Shown piece after piece: positions 45,744-55,456 of a stretch of DNA of 64,000 nt. The position numbers and the translations under genes are program-made. Source of the stretch: Kingella negevensis (lineage in GTDB: Bacteria > Pseudomonadota > Gammaproteobacteria > Burkholderiales > Neisseriaceae). The notes below the pieces were generated by a model, which saw only the letters and a program-made list of their open reading frames with translations, was not told where the DNA came from and searched no databases. The stretch covers positions 1,426,001 to 1,490,000 of the forward strand of contig NZ_CP123448.1 of assembly GCF_030177895.1 (NCBI RefSeq), written 5' to 3'. Numbering within the stretch: the first letter of the stretch is position 1; every line of letters begins with the position of its first letter.

Positions 45744-47192
45744 ATGAAAGGCGATATTGGTGTAATTGGCTTAGCCGTAATGGGTCAAAACTTGATTTTG
45801 AACATGAACGACAAAGGCTTCAAAGTGGTTGCGCATAACCGCACAACCAGCAAAGTAGATGAATTTCTGAATGGTGCAGCCAAAGGCACAAATATCATTG
45901 GCGCATACAGCTTGCAAGACCTTGTGGACAAATTGGAAAAACCACGAAAAATTATGCTCATGGTTCGTGCAGGTAGCGTTGTAGACGACTTCATCAACCA
46001 ACTCGTTCCACTATTAGAAGCAGGCGACATCATTATTGACGGAGGTAACTCAAATTACCCAGACACTAATCGTCGCACCACCGCATTAGCAGAAAAAGGC
46101 ATTCGCTTTGTTGGCGCAGGCGTATCAGGCGGCGAAGAAGGCGCGCGCCACGGCCCATCAATCATGCCAGGTGGCAATCCAGAAGCATGGGAACACGTAA
46201 AACCTATCTTGCAAGCCATTTCAGCCAAAACCCCAAACGGCGAACCTTGCTGCGACTGGGTGGGCGAAAACGGCGCAGGACACTTCGTCAAAATGGTTCA
46301 TAACGGCATTGAATACGGCGATATGCAACTGATTTGCGAAGCTTACCAATTCATGAAAGACGGTTTGGGCATGACTTACGATGAAATGCACGAAACCTTC
46401 AAAGCATGGAAACAAACTGAGTTGAACTCTTATCTGGTTGATATTACAACCGATATTCTGGCATACAAAGACACAGATGGCACACCATTGGTTGAAAAAA
46501 TCCTCGACACCGCAGGTCAAAAAGGCACAGGCAAATGGACAGGCATCAACGCCTTGGACATGGGCATTCCATTAACCCTGATTTCAGAAGCCGTGTTTGC
46601 CCGTTGCGTATCCGCATTGAAAGACCAACGCGCTGCCGCATCAAGCCTGTTCCCACGCAACATCACGCCCGTTTCAGGCAGCCGTGAAGAATGGTTAGAA
46701 TCACTGCGTTTGGCACTGCTTGCCAGCAAAATCATTTCTTACGCACAAGGTTTCATGCTGATTCATGAAGCCAGCGAAACCTTCAACTGGAAACTGAACT
46801 ACGGCAACACCGCCTTATTGTGGCGCGAAGGCTGCATTATCCGCAGCGTGTTCCTAGGCAACATCCGCGACGCATACGAAGCCAACCCAGATTTAGCGTT
46901 CTTGGGTGCAGACCCATACTTCCAAAAAATCTTGGCAAACGCCTTACCAGCGTGGCGCAAAACCGTAGCCAAAGCCATTGAAATTGGCGTGCCAATGCCA
47001 TGTATGGCAGCCGCCATCACCTTCTTGGACGGCTACACCACCGCACGTTTGCCAGCCAACCTGCTGCAAGCACAACGCGACTACTTCGGCGCACACACTT
47101 ACGAGCGAACTGATAAACCACGCGGTGAGTTTTTCCACACCAACTGGACGGGCACAGGCGGCAACACAGCGTCTAGCACATACGAAGTGTAA
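45744..47192 (+). CDS. gnd: 6-phosphogluconate dehydrogenase, decarboxylating
   Basis: Gnd converts 6-phosphogluconate to ribulose 5-phosphate with NADP and opens the oxidative pentose path, competing with Edd. The 482-residue protein is the long form. Seen: GVIGLAVMGQNLILNMNDKG, GGNSNYPDTNRR, GVSGGEEGARHGPSIMPGG, HFVKMVHNGIEYGDMQLICEAY and ITFLDGYTTARLPANLLQAQRDYFGAHTYER in pieces. ATG 45744 follows AAAGGA. A paired uptake-sequence terminator follows at 47206-47239. Confidence 0.96.
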   Translation: MKGDIGVIGLAVMGQNLILNMNDKGFKVVAHNRTTSKVDEFLNGAAKGTNIIGAYSLQDLVDKLEKPRKIMLMVRAGSVVDDFINQLVPLLEAGDIIIDGGNSNYPDTNRRTTALAEKGIRFVGAGVSGGEEGARHGPSIMPGGNPEAWEHVKPILQAISAKTPNGEPCCDWVGENGAGHFVKMVHNGIEYGDMQLICEAYQFMKDGLGMTYDEMHETFKAWKQTELNSYLVDITTDILAYKDTDGTPLVEKILDTAGQKGTGKWTGINALDMGIPLTLISEAVFARCVSALKDQRAAASSLFPRNITPVSGSREEWLESLRLALLASKIISYAQGFMLIHEASETFNWKLNYGNTALLWREGCIIRSVFLGNIRDAYEANPDLAFLGADPYFQKILANALPAWRKTVAKAIEIGVPMPCMAAAITFLDGYTTARLPANLLQAQRDYFGAHTYERTDKPRGEFFHTNWTGTGGNTASSTYEV

Positions 47193-47205
47193 TTTTTAAG
47201 AAAAC

Positions 47206-47239
47206 AACGCAGCCTGAAAATTATTTTTCAGGCTGCGTT
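47206..47239 (+). terminator. Uptake-sequence terminator after gnd
   Basis: AACGCAGCCTGAAAATTA pairs with TTTTTCAGGCTGCGTTT. Confidence 0.8.
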
Positions 47240-47248
47240 TATAATCAA

Positions 47249-47399
47249 TTGAAACCTTGGCAAAACGCTAGATTTGAGCAGTTTTCAAAGCCATAGCAGC
47301 GCAGACTAGATTTTGTCCAAATTTTAATTTGGCAACAAAATCAGTCCGCATAGTGCGGCGAAGAAAAATGCAAAGATAGAGATTTTGCCAAGGTTTCAA
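47249..47399. repeat. MITE-like element with 17-bp inverted ends
   Basis: TTGAAACCTTGGCAAAA at 47249 and TTTTGCCAAGGTTTCAA ending at 47399 are perfect inverted repeats 151 bp apart, and no gene lies between. An inner arm pair (AGACTAGATTTTG and CAAAATCAGTC) adds a hairpin. The ends resemble the GACCTTTGCAAAA ends of neisserial IS5/IS1106-type elements, so it may be their non-autonomous derivative. Confidence 0.75.
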
Positions 47400-47419
47400 A
47401 CTTATCCACAGGAGTAATT

Positions 47420-47773
47420 ATGGGCTGGTTCTCATCAAACAAAGAAAAAGGCTTTTTCATCGCCACGATTGAACCCAAAGACGTGCAAATTGAAGCCTAT
47501 TTAGGCGTAGTAAACGGCGAAGCCATTATCGGCGCAAACATCTTCCGCGATATGTTCGCCTCAATCCGCGACGTGGTTGGCGGACGGGCAGGGGGCTATG
47601 AACGTGCATTAGCAGGCGCACGCAACGCCGCGTTGGACGAAATGAAAGAAGCTGCCAAAGAAATGGGCGCAAACGGCGTAATTGGCGTGGATTTTGACTA
47701 CGAAGTACTGGGCGAAACCAACGGCATGATGATGGTTACTGTTAGTGGCACGGCAGTGAAGATTTCAGTTTAA
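47420..47773 (+). CDS. YbjQ/UPF0145-family protein
   Basis: The product has 117 residues and no membrane segment. Seen: [36 protein letters not shown] and [17 protein letters not shown] (in pieces), the two hallmarks of the YbjQ/heavy-metal-binding-like family, whose members form pentamers and have no settled function. ATG 47420 follows AGGAG by 7 bases; a DnaA box (47402) overlaps the leader. Single gene. The function remains unknown even in well-studied relatives. Confidence 0.88.
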   Translation: MGWFSSNKEKGFFIATIEPKDVQIEAYLGVVNGEAIIGANIFRDMFASIRDVVGGRAGGYERALAGARNAALDEMKEAAKEMGANGVIGVDFDYEVLGETNGMMMVTVSGTAVKISV

Positions 47774-47997
47774 TTATCCACAGACGTGTTTTCAGGCTGC
47801 ATTTTGTTTTCTAAATATAAAACGCAGCCTGAAAACCATAAATCTGTGAATAACTTTGTGAATAATTAAATAACCAATTGAAAAATATCAACATTTAACG
47901 GTATAACTCATGTGAAAAAGCAGCCTGAAAAAAGTGAATAACTCTTTTCAGGCTGCTTTTTGTGGATATAGTGGATTAAATCACGATAACCCAGTTT

Positions 47998-48924
47998 TCA
48001 GGCTGCCTTCAAAGTATCCACCCCAAAAAACGCACTCGGCAAACCTATATCCTCTTCACCAAATTCCACCCACTCATAAGCACTCTCGTCCGCCAACACC
48101 GCGCGAAGCAACGCATTATTAATCGCATGCCCCGATTTATACCCCTGAAACGCCCCAATAATCGGGTGTCCCATAATATACAAATCCCCAATCGCGTCCA
48201 AAATTTTATGGCGCACAAATTCATCAGGATAACGCAAACCCTCTGGATTCAACACGTCCACATCATCAATCACAATCGCGTTCGACAAATTGCCACCCAA
48301 GCCCAAATTATGCGCGCGCATTAATTCCACTTCCTGCATAAACCCAAACGTCCGCGCCCGAGCGATTTCTTCGACATAAGATTTCCCAGCAAAATCAATC
48401 TCAAAAGTCGGCGCAGAACGGTTGAAGACAGGGTGGTCAAACTCAATCGTTAAGCTCACTTTAAAGCCATCATACGGCGTGAATTTCACCCATTTGTTTG
48501 GCTCTTTAATTTCTATTTCCTTCAAAATGCGCAAAAAGCGTTTTGGCTCATTTTGTTCCACAATTTCAGCGTCTTGTAGCAAAAAGATAAACGGCAAACT
48601 GCTGCCGTCCATAATCGGAATTTCAGGCGCGTTCAGCTCAATCAGCACGTTATCCACACCATAAGCCGCCAACGCCGACATAATGTGTTCAATCGTGCCA
48701 ACGCGAATGCCGTTTTCGGTAACGATTGTGGACGACAGGCGCGTGTCGTTAATCAAATAGGGCGTGAGCGACACAATTTCGCCTTGTTCGCCCGATAAAT
48801 CGCTACGGCGAAACTGAATGCCTGTGTTTTCTGCGGCAGGGTGTAGCGTCAGTTTCACGCGCTCGCCTGAGTGCAAGCCTACTCCTGTGGCGGTAACTGT
48901 TTGTTTTAATGTTCTTTGTTTCAT
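47998..48924 (-). CDS. lpxC: LpxC, UDP-3-O-acyl-GlcNAc deacetylase
   Basis: LpxC is the committed zinc-dependent step of lipid A synthesis. It has 308 residues. Seen: MKQRTLKQTVTATGVGLHSG, TIEHIMSALAAYGVDNVLIELN with the first zinc His, IPIMDGSSLPFIFLL with the catalytic Glu region, KILDAIGDLYIMGHPIIG with the second His and the zinc Asp, and GHAINNALLRAVLAD with the catalytic His. The start follows AAAGG. It completes the early lipid A set in this window (lpxA, lpxC, lpxD), scattered over 48 kb. Confidence 0.96.
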   Translation of the reverse strand: MKQRTLKQTVTATGVGLHSGERVKLTLHPAAENTGIQFRRSDLSGEQGEIVSLTPYLINDTRLSSTIVTENGIRVGTIEHIMSALAAYGVDNVLIELNAPEIPIMDGSSLPFIFLLQDAEIVEQNEPKRFLRILKEIEIKEPNKWVKFTPYDGFKVSLTIEFDHPVFNRSAPTFEIDFAGKSYVEEIARARTFGFMQEVELMRAHNLGLGGNLSNAIVIDDVDVLNPEGLRYPDEFVRHKILDAIGDLYIMGHPIIGAFQGYKSGHAINNALLRAVLADESAYEWVEFGEEDIGLPSAFFGVDTLKAA

Positions 48925-49202
48925 AACTTTCCTTTCAGGCAGCCTGAAAAATCATTTGAATGTTTCACATCATACCCAATTTTCAGGCTGCGTAAATGTG
49001 TGTTTAACCCAGTTTAAGGGTTTGATAAGGTTATTTTATCCACAGAACGGCTTTCAGGCTAAATTTTTATCCACAGCCATTCCATTTTTATACGGCGCGT
49101 AAACCACACCGTTTTGAAAATCAGTATTTAAAATAAAATCAAACAGTTTATTTACTTATCCACAAATGGGCGTAGGCATCATAAAAATCATCTTTTTATA
49201 TA
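48925..49202. other. Gene-poor spacer with three DnaA boxes
   Basis: No convincing gene. TTATCCACA lies at 49036, 49067 and 49156, all on the plus strand within 130 bases. An uptake-sequence pair (48936-48951 and 48979-48991) lies next to lpxC. Confidence 0.6.
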
Positions 49203-49339
49203 TTAATACTTTAATTTTTTATTTAAATTCAACCAACCAAAATCGTTCACATAAAACTGCATGTAGTCTTTTGAAACTTTTGATTTTTGTGGTAAAACAA
49301 CACCATTTTTAAACCCTAATCTCATTAGCAAAGGAAAAA
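49203..49339 (-). pseudogene. C-terminal remnant of an unidentified gene beside IS1
   Basis: The minus frame reads MRLGFKNGVVLPQKSKVSKD and on to NDFGWLNLNKKLKY with TAA at 49203. It runs into the IS1 left end. Since the target duplication of IS1 is intact and gapA begins directly on the far side, the 5' part was missing before IS1 arrived, or this is a 41-residue gene of its own. Family unknown. Confidence 0.35.
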
Positions 49340-50146
49340 GGTGGTGTCCTGAAAAGTGTGCTGTAAAAAATAAGCAATAAAAAAGCAGCGAAAACAGAGT
49401 ATTATTGAATGTGTGAAAATACAAATAACTCTGAAATGTCCTCGCTGCCAAGGACAAAATATAAAGAAAAATGGCTACTTTGGCAATCGTAAACAAAAAT
49501 ATTTTTGCAAAGATTGCTGCCGTAATTTTATTGGCGACCATAACCTTACCTATAAGGGTTGTCATTCCAAAGTTGATGAACAGGTTTGGAGAATGACCGT
49601 TAGAGGTTGTGGCATTCGCGATATTGCAGCAATTACGGGTTACAGCAAAGACAAAGTTCAGGCTGCCTTAAAACGCCATGAGTTTGAGCCATTTCCTAAA
49701 CAAAAACATTACTCTACACTTGAAATAGACGAGTTTTGGACATTTGTCGGTAACAAGTCTAATAAAGTGTGGCTAGTCTATGCCTATCACAGAGAAAGTG
49801 GCGAAATTGTCGCTTACGTTTGGGGTAAGCGCGATTTAGCAACAGCGCGAGCACTCAAACGGCGTTTGAAAGAGTTGCGTGTAACCTATGACAGAATTGC
49901 GACCGACGACTGGGCTGCATTTTTAAATGTCTTTTCAAATGAAGAATGGCATCTAGTTGGTAAGCAACACACAGTTGGCATTGAGGGTAATAACTGTCGT
50001 TTACGGCACAAAGTAAGGCGAGCGTTTAGAAAAACGTGTTGCTTTTCTAAAAGTATGTTTTATCACAAGAAAGTTTTTGATTTGGCTTTCTTTGATATTC
50101 ACTTTGGCATTGTTTAGTTTTACAGCACACTTTTCAGGACACCACC
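49340..50146 (+). mobile_element. IS1-family insertion sequence, copy 2
   Basis: It is 807 bp with perfect inverted ends GGTGGTGTCCTGAAAAGTGT and ACACTTTTCAGGACACCACC, flanked by the exact 8-bp duplication AGGAAAAA (49332-49339 and 50147-50154). The right duplication is the ribosome site of gapA. Confidence 0.95.
49413..50117 (+). CDS. IS1-family transposase (single-frame type)
   Basis: The product has 234 residues, nearly identical to copy 1 (S/F at about 24, A/V at about 54 and M/I at about 160 are the differences seen). It has the same zinc finger, helix-turn-helix and DDE domain. It is intact and is transcribed toward gapA, which starts 39 bases after its stop, so read-through could feed gapA. 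Probably active. Confidence 0.94.
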   Translation: MKIQITLKCPRCQGQNIKKNGYFGNRKQKYFCKDCCRNFIGDHNLTYKGCHSKVDEQVWRMTVRGCGIRDIAAITGYSKDKVQAALKRHEFEPFPKQKHYSTLEIDEFWTFVGNKSNKVWLVYAYHRESGEIVAYVWGKRDLATARALKRRLKELRVTYDRIATDDWAAFLNVFSNEEWHLVGKQHTVGIEGNNCRLRHKVRRAFRKTCCFSKSMFYHKKVFDLAFFDIHFGIV

Positions 50147-50156
50147 AGGAAAAATT

Positions 50157-51161
50157 ATGAGCGTTAAAGTAGCTATCAATGGTTTTGGTCGTATTGGTCG
50201 TTTAGCATTGCGCCAAATCTTGAAAACAGACGGTATTGAAGTGGTAGCCGTAAACGATTTGACTCCTGCTGATATGCTGGTTCACTTGTTCAAATACGAC
50301 ACGACTCAAGGTCGTTTTGACGGCACAATCGAACAAAAAGAAGATGCTTTTGTGGTAAATGGTAAAGAAATCAAAGCATTTGCCAAAGCAAACCCTGAAG
50401 AATTGCCTTGGAAAGAATTGGGCGTGGACGTAGTTTTGGAATGCACAGGCTTCTTCACTAGCAAAGACAAAGCGGAAGCACACATTCGTGCAGGTGCGCG
50501 TAAAGTTGTGATTTCAGCTCCTGCTGGCAACGACATGAGAACGGTTGTATTCAACGTAAACCACGACATTTTGGACGGCAGCGAAACCGTGATTTCTGCG
50601 GCTTCTTGCACAACTAACTGCTTAGCCCCAATGGCTGCCGTATTGCAAAAACAATTCGGCGTAGTACAAGGTTTGATGACCACTATCCACGGTTACACTG
50701 GTGACCAAAACACTTTGGACGCGCCACATCGCAAAGGCGACAAACGTCGTGCGCGCGCTGCTGCGACTAACATCGTGCCAAATAGCACTGGTGCTGCAAA
50801 AGCCATCGGCTTGGTCATCCCTGAATTGAACGGCAAATTGGACGGTTCTGCACAACGCGTTCCAGTGCCCACTGGTTCTTTGACTGAATTGGTTTGCACA
50901 TTGGAAAAAAATGTAACGGTTGAAGAAGTGAATGCTGCAATGAAAGCGGCTGCTACTGAATCTTTTGGTTACACAGAAGATGAAATTGTATCTTCAGACG
51001 TGATTGGCATGAGCTTCGGTTCATTGTTTGACGCGACTCAAACACGTGTTCAAACGGTTGGCGACAAACAATTGGTGAAAACTGTGGCTTGGTATGACAA
51101 CGAAATGTCTTACACTTGCCAACTGGTTCGCACATTAAAATTCTTCGCTGAAAAAATCTAA
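50157..51161 (+). CDS. gapA: Glyceraldehyde-3-phosphate dehydrogenase
   Basis: GapA oxidises glyceraldehyde 3-phosphate with NAD in glycolysis and the reverse in gluconeogenesis. It has 334 residues. Seen: [28 protein letters not shown] with the active-site Cys, the phosphate region with [20 protein letters not shown], and [15 protein letters not shown]. The start follows AGGAAAAATT; the AGGA belongs to the IS1 target duplication. IS1 therefore separates the gene from its original promoter. Codon use is biased as in highly expressed genes. Confidence 0.97.
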   Translation: MSVKVAINGFGRIGRLALRQILKTDGIEVVAVNDLTPADMLVHLFKYDTTQGRFDGTIEQKEDAFVVNGKEIKAFAKANPEELPWKELGVDVVLECTGFFTSKDKAEAHIRAGARKVVISAPAGNDMRTVVFNVNHDILDGSETVISAASCTTNCLAPMAAVLQKQFGVVQGLMTTIHGYTGDQNTLDAPHRKGDKRRARAAATNIVPNSTGAAKAIGLVIPELNGKLDGSAQRVPVPTGSLTELVCTLEKNVTVEEVNAAMKAAATESFGYTEDEIVSSDVIGMSFGSLFDATQTRVQTVGDKQLVKTVAWYDNEMSYTCQLVRTLKFFAEKI

Positions 51162-51162
51162 T

Positions 51163-51270
51163 CTCGTTAATGCACTTATCTTTTGCTACTGCGTTGCCAA
51201 CGTCCTTATGTACTATTCGTACACGGCGGACGTTGTCGCCTTGTATCAAAAAATAATTTCATCAACGCTA
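51163..51270. repeat. Correia-like element, copy E, ends decayed
   Basis: GTTAATGCACTTATCTTTTG, GCGTTGCCAACG, GTACTATTCGTACACGGCGG, GTTGTCGCCTTGT and TTTCATCAACG match copy D in order, but both TATA termini are altered. It starts right at the gapA stop. Confidence 0.75.
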
Positions 51271-51290
51271 CTGATTTAGCGTATAAAAAT

Positions 51291-51323
51291 GCAGCCTGAA
51301 AACATTTTCAGGCTGCATTTTAT
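51291..51323. terminator. Uptake-sequence hairpin between gapA and the LacI-type gene
   Basis: AATGCAGCCTGAAAA pairs with TTTTCAGGCTGCATTTT. Confidence 0.75.
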
Positions 51324-51342
51324 TTATAAAGAAAAGGCAAAC

Positions 51343-52383
51343 ATGACCACGATTTACGACGTAGCAAAACACGCAGGTGTTTCGCCCAAAACCGTCAGCC
51401 GCGTGTTGAACCAAGACAAAAGCGTGAAAGACAGCACACGCGAACGCGTTGAACGCAGCATGAACGAACTGGGCTATATCCCATCGTCAGCTGCACGAAC
51501 CTTGCGTTCACACCGTTCAGGGCTGATTGGCGTGATTATGGGCGTAACCACGGACAACATTGAAGCCGCAGACATTCAAGGCGGTTTGCCTGATATTTTT
51601 CTGACCAAAGGCGCACACATGGTCGCGGAGCAAACGGGTAAAACGCTGCTGGTGTTGCATTGCGGCAATAACCCCAATCGCCTTGCAGATGCGATTCGCC
51701 GCTTTCAGCAATATCGCGCCGAAGGGATTGTGTGCGTGTCCGAATTTCATCAGAAAATCGCGCTGCCGTTTAAGCCCGATTGCCCCGTGGTGCTGCTGAA
51801 TTGTTTTGATGACGACAATACACCAGCCGTGTTGCCCGATGATGAAAGCAACCAACGCCGTTTAACCGAGCAACTGATTGCACACGGACACAAACGCATT
51901 GCCTATTTAACGCCGCCCAACCACATCGCCGCCACGCCGTTGCGATTAGCAGGGTATCGCGCCGCGTTGCAACAAGCCCAGTTATCCACAGATGAAAACC
52001 TGATTGCGACTGGTTACACCACACGCCACAACAGCATTGATGATTTGTGGCAAGCGCTACACCACGTTTTGCAGCAGCCTGAAAGACCGAGCGTGATTTG
52101 CTGCGGCAACGATGAAATGGCGATGCGCGTTTACGGTATGTTGCGCACCGAAGGGATTAAAGTACCTGAAGAAATTTCGGTTGCAGGTTTTGATGACCAC
52201 AAACAAATCGCCGAAACGCTGTATCCTGCGCTCACAACTGTGGAACTGCCTTACACGGAAATGGGCAAACAAGCGATTGAGATTCTGTTGCAACAGATTG
52301 AACAGAAAACGCAGCCTGAAAATGCACATGAATGGGTTGAAGGCAAAGTGATTTGGCGCGATTCAGTATTGAAAGCAGCCTGA
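51343..52383 (+). CDS. LacI/GalR-family transcription regulator
   Basis: The product has 346 residues. The N-terminal helix-turn-helix is classical (MTTIYDVAKHAGVSPKTVSR, about 1-20, then VLNQ), followed by the hinge region (about 45-60) and a periplasmic-binding-protein-like sensor (about 60-340) with GHKRIAYLTPP, RPSVICCGNDEMAMRVYGML and SVAGFDDHKQIAETLYPALTTVELP in pieces. The effector is unknown; a sugar or sugar phosphate is usual. ATG 51343 follows AAAAGGC. Its position after gapA may hint at carbon control. Single gene. Confidence 0.9.
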   Translation: MTTIYDVAKHAGVSPKTVSRVLNQDKSVKDSTRERVERSMNELGYIPSSAARTLRSHRSGLIGVIMGVTTDNIEAADIQGGLPDIFLTKGAHMVAEQTGKTLLVLHCGNNPNRLADAIRRFQQYRAEGIVCVSEFHQKIALPFKPDCPVVLLNCFDDDNTPAVLPDDESNQRRLTEQLIAHGHKRIAYLTPPNHIAATPLRLAGYRAALQQAQLSTDENLIATGYTTRHNSIDDLWQALHHVLQQPERPSVICCGNDEMAMRVYGMLRTEGIKVPEEISVAGFDDHKQIAETLYPALTTVELPYTEMGKQAIEILLQQIEQKTQPENAHEWVEGKVIWRDSVLKAA

Positions 52384-52415
52384 AAATGATTTTCAGGCTG
52401 CATTAAGGAGATTTT

Positions 52416-53574
52416 ATGGACAAATGGGCAATTGGCGGATTAGTCGCCGTTATTGCGGTTGGCACGACTGGTGGCAGCATGTATGCCAATCGCCAACTCA
52501 AGCAATTCTATTCAGAAGTCAATCTGAAAGACAAACGGTGGATTTTTTAGCCACCGAGTTTGATATAGGCATGATGTCAGGCGCAGCCAAATGGACATCT
52601 GATGTTATCCCCAATTTATGTTGCCGAAGCGAAAAATTCCGTTTTCGTGGCGAAGACAAAATTCAACGCAGAATAGCAGGTTATCGCATTAAATCAAAAG
52701 TTTACTTGATTAAACCATAGGGCGAATAAGTTTTCCTGTTCAACAGCAACACGCAAATTTCTTGGGCTGGCAACATCAAAATGCGTTGGAAAATGCCAGC
52801 CAACACGCACGAACCCGATGTCTACACACGCTTTGAATGGGACGACATTCGTGCAGATTTCACGTTCAGCCAAGCGAAAAATAAGCAGTATTCTGTGGAT
52901 AACATCACGTTTTCCGCGCCGAAGTTTGCGATTAGTGGCGGTCAATTTTATTTCAACGTAACCACGCTGTTTACAAGCAAAACCAAACAGGCGAACCTGA
53001 TGAACTCTTGTTACGTTCCATAAAAGACACGTTTTCTGTGAAAAATATCAAAGCAAACAACGGAAATAGTCAAATATCTGTGGATAACATCAAAATTGAC
53101 AGCTATCTTGATACGAAATCAGATAAATTGGCGTTTGAGCAACTGGGCAAAATGGGTGGATTTCAGTTTGATAATGTGAAATTAGACAAAATTTAATGGC
53201 AAGGCAGCCTGAAAGATGTGGATAAGTTAGCGATTGTGCCATTTGCGAAATTGTTTCAAGAGCAGCAAGAGCGTTGCATCACTAAATCTGAAAGTGAAGA
53301 AGCCACAAACGCCATGCTATTGGCGGTGGCGCAAAGCGGTTTTGCAGTTGCATCGCACGGCAATCAAATGATGATGGGCGAACACGGTTTACGCGCGGGC
53401 GGTGAAGCAACATTCCCAGCCAATCAAGCGCAGGATTTTGCAACGTGGACGCGTGAAGTGCCAACAATGATGCGTTATCAAACCAAAGTGGAAGTGGACA
53501 AGGGATTTGTGTTTGCGATGATGGATTTTGTCACCAAGATAAAAGGGCAGCCTGTGGATAATGAAACAAAATAG
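52416..53574 (+). pseudogene. DUF945 (YdgA-type) gene in decay
   Basis: ATG 52416 follows AAGGAG. The start MDKWAIGGLVAVIAVGTTGG is a membrane anchor, then the frame breaks repeatedly: TVDFLATEFDIGMMSGAAKW, NTHEPDVYTRFEWDDIRADF, SVKNIKANNGNSQISVDNIK, SDKLAFEQLGKMGGFQFDN, and last WQGSLKD-type text up to PVDNETK. All pieces fit a DUF945 protein (periplasmic, anchored by one helix) in order. At least four shifts or stops are needed. The product would have been about 385 residues. Confidence 0.7.
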
Positions 53575-53654
53575 TTAGTTATCAATAAGATGGTTAGCTA
53601 AACAAAAGGGCGTGTGGACAGCAATCAAATTATTATTGAAAGACAGCAATAGAA

Positions 53655-53702
53655 AAAGCAGCCTGAAAACGGAGTTATCCCTATTTTCAGGCTGCTTTTT
53701 TA
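53655..53702. terminator. Uptake-sequence hairpin
   Basis: AAAAAGCAGCCTGAAAA and TTTTCAGGCTGCTTTTTT form a long hairpin with a loop of about 14 bases. Confidence 0.75.
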
Positions 53703-53718
53703 TTTGTTATAGCAAATA

Positions 53719-53816
53719 TGGAGCGTTGGTGGCTCGCCGACATCTATAGTTAAATTTTGCTGAAGGATAGGCAAATTCTTTGCGTTGAAATCTGTCGGCG
53801 AGCCGCAGCCGCTCCA
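53719..53816. repeat. Small palindromic repeat with GGCTCGCCGAC arms
   Basis: TGGAGCGTTGGTGGCTCGCC (53719) and GGCGAGCCGCAGCCGCTCCA (ending 53816) are inverted and about 98 bp apart. Related arms occur at 22928/23118 and 62015/62113. Confidence 0.65.
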
Positions 53817-53834
53817 TTGCAAGACTTTTATGGC

Positions 53835-55217
53835 TTATTTACCGATACAAAACCGCGAGAAAATCACGCCCAACAAATCATCAGCCGTAAATTCCCCCGT
53901 AATCTCACTGCACGCCACTTGTGCCAAACGCAAATGCTCCGCCAACAATTCAAGCTGATTGTTGCCGCACAATGCCGCATTTTCCAGCTCAACTTGAGCC
54001 GCTTGCAAAGCATGAATATGGCGCGTTCTTGCAAGGAACAAGCCCTCACTTTCGCCCTGCCAACCAATCGCGTCCAGCAAAGTTTGTTTCAACAAATCCA
54101 AGCCCTCGCCCGTTTTTGCCGACAATTTTATCAACATACCCGCACCCGATTTCAGGCTGCCTGAAACCTCGTTTTGCAGACCAGCTTGTTCGCCGCGCAA
54201 ATCAATTTTGTTATGAATTTCAATGCGTTTTAAATTTTCAGGCAGCCTGAAAAGGATTTCGCGTGTCGTATCATTCAAACCCTCGTCAGGGTCAATCAAT
54301 ACCAAAGCCACGTCCGCGTTTTGCACCGCTTTTTCGCTGCGTTCAATGCCGATTTTTTCCACGACATCATCGGTTTGGCGCAAACCAGCCGTGTCCGTGA
54401 TGTGAATTGGCACGCCGTCCAACGTGATTTGCTCGCGCACCGTGTCGCGTGTTGTGCCAGCGATGTCGGTAACAATCGCTACATCATCGCCAGCCAACGC
54501 ATTGAGCAAGCTAGACTTACCCACATTCGGCGCGCCAACCAGCACTACGTTCATGCCCTCGCGCAAAATCGCCCCTTGCCCTGCTTGCTGCAAGACTGTG
54601 GATAACTGCACTTGCAACCGCGCCAATTTGCCTTTTGCATCTGCCGCTTCCAAAAAATCAATTTCTTCTTCGGGAAAGTCCAAAGTCGCTTCCACGAGCA
54701 TTCGCAGCGTAATTAAATCGTCCACGAGGCTGTGGATATGTTGCGAAAACGCGCCTTTGAGCGAGCGAACCGCCATACGTGCGGCGGATTGGCTGGACGC
54801 GTCAATCAAGTCTGCCACGCTTTCGGCTTGCGCCAAATCCAGTTTGTTGTTCAAAAACGCGCGTTTGGTAAATTCGCCTGCTTCGGCGATTCGTGCACCC
54901 AATTCCAAGCAGCGTTGCAGCAACATTTGCAGGACGATTTGTCCGCCATGTCCTTGTAATTCAATCACATCTTCGCCTGTGAAACTGGCTGGCGCGGCGA
55001 AATAGAGCAGTAAACCGTTGTCGATGGCGTTGCTGTTTTGGTCTAGGAAATCGGTGTAGAGCGCGGTTCGCGGTTTGGGCGTTTTGCCGCCTGTGATTTG
55101 TTGTGCGAAAGGGAGTAAGTCTTTGCCTGATATACGGATTACGCCCACGCCGCCGCGTCCTGTGGCTGTGGCAATCGCGGCAATGGTAGGGGATTTGCTG
55201 GTGTTTGTGGATAACAT
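53835..55217 (-). CDS. mnmE: MnmE (TrmE), tRNA wobble-uridine modification GTPase
   Basis: With MnmG, MnmE adds the carboxymethylaminomethyl group to U34 of some tRNAs. It has 460 residues. Seen: an N-terminal folate-binding domain (1 to about 120; [20 protein letters not shown]), a helical domain, and a G domain (about 220-385) with [38 protein letters not shown] and NKIDL. The C-terminus is CIGK with the conserved Cys. It stands alone here. In many bacteria it lies near oriC with rpmH-rnpA-yidC; those genes are absent. Confidence 0.96.
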   Translation of the reverse strand: MLSTNTSKSPTIAAIATATGRGGVGVIRISGKDLLPFAQQITGGKTPKPRTALYTDFLDQNSNAIDNGLLLYFAAPASFTGEDVIELQGHGGQIVLQMLLQRCLELGARIAEAGEFTKRAFLNNKLDLAQAESVADLIDASSQSAARMAVRSLKGAFSQHIHSLVDDLITLRMLVEATLDFPEEEIDFLEAADAKGKLARLQVQLSTVLQQAGQGAILREGMNVVLVGAPNVGKSSLLNALAGDDVAIVTDIAGTTRDTVREQITLDGVPIHITDTAGLRQTDDVVEKIGIERSEKAVQNADVALVLIDPDEGLNDTTREILFRLPENLKRIEIHNKIDLRGEQAGLQNEVSGSLKSGAGMLIKLSAKTGEGLDLLKQTLLDAIGWQGESEGLFLARTRHIHALQAAQVELENAALCGNNQLELLAEHLRLAQVACSEITGEFTADDLLGVIFSRFCIGK

Positions 55218-55303
55218 AGAAATGCAGCCTGAAAAATAATGATGGCGAGATTATAGCATTCAGGTAGCCTGAAAATGGTTGTGGATAAAGAGAGTTCTGC
55301 AAA

Positions 55304-55405
55304 ACTGTTGTAGGTCGGCTTTCCAAGCCGACTTTTTATTTTTAGGCTGCAAATATCTTTTGAAAGGTAAGAGTTCCAATGTTGGCTCGGAGAGCCAACC
55401 TACAT
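55304..55405. repeat. Two-hairpin repeat with TGTAGGTCGGC ends
   Basis: TGTAGGTCGGCTTTCCAAGCC at 55307 and its inverse copy ending CCAACCTACA at 55404 form outer arms. Each end is a hairpin itself (GTCGGC with GCCGAC; GTTGGCTC with GAGCCAAC). Confidence 0.6.
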
Positions 55406-55456
55406 CGCTGTGGATAAATGCTATAATCGCGCTTTTATTTTTTCAGGCAGTCTGAA

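Noticed and set aside
47960-47985. TATAGTGGATTAA at 47966, the end of a neisserial Correia repeat
   Set aside because: Only one terminus is seen, with no matching arms or second end nearby; it is too short to call.
52424-53196. Separate small genes at 52424, 52781 and 53008
   Set aside because: They are pieces of a single broken DUF945 gene in the right order.
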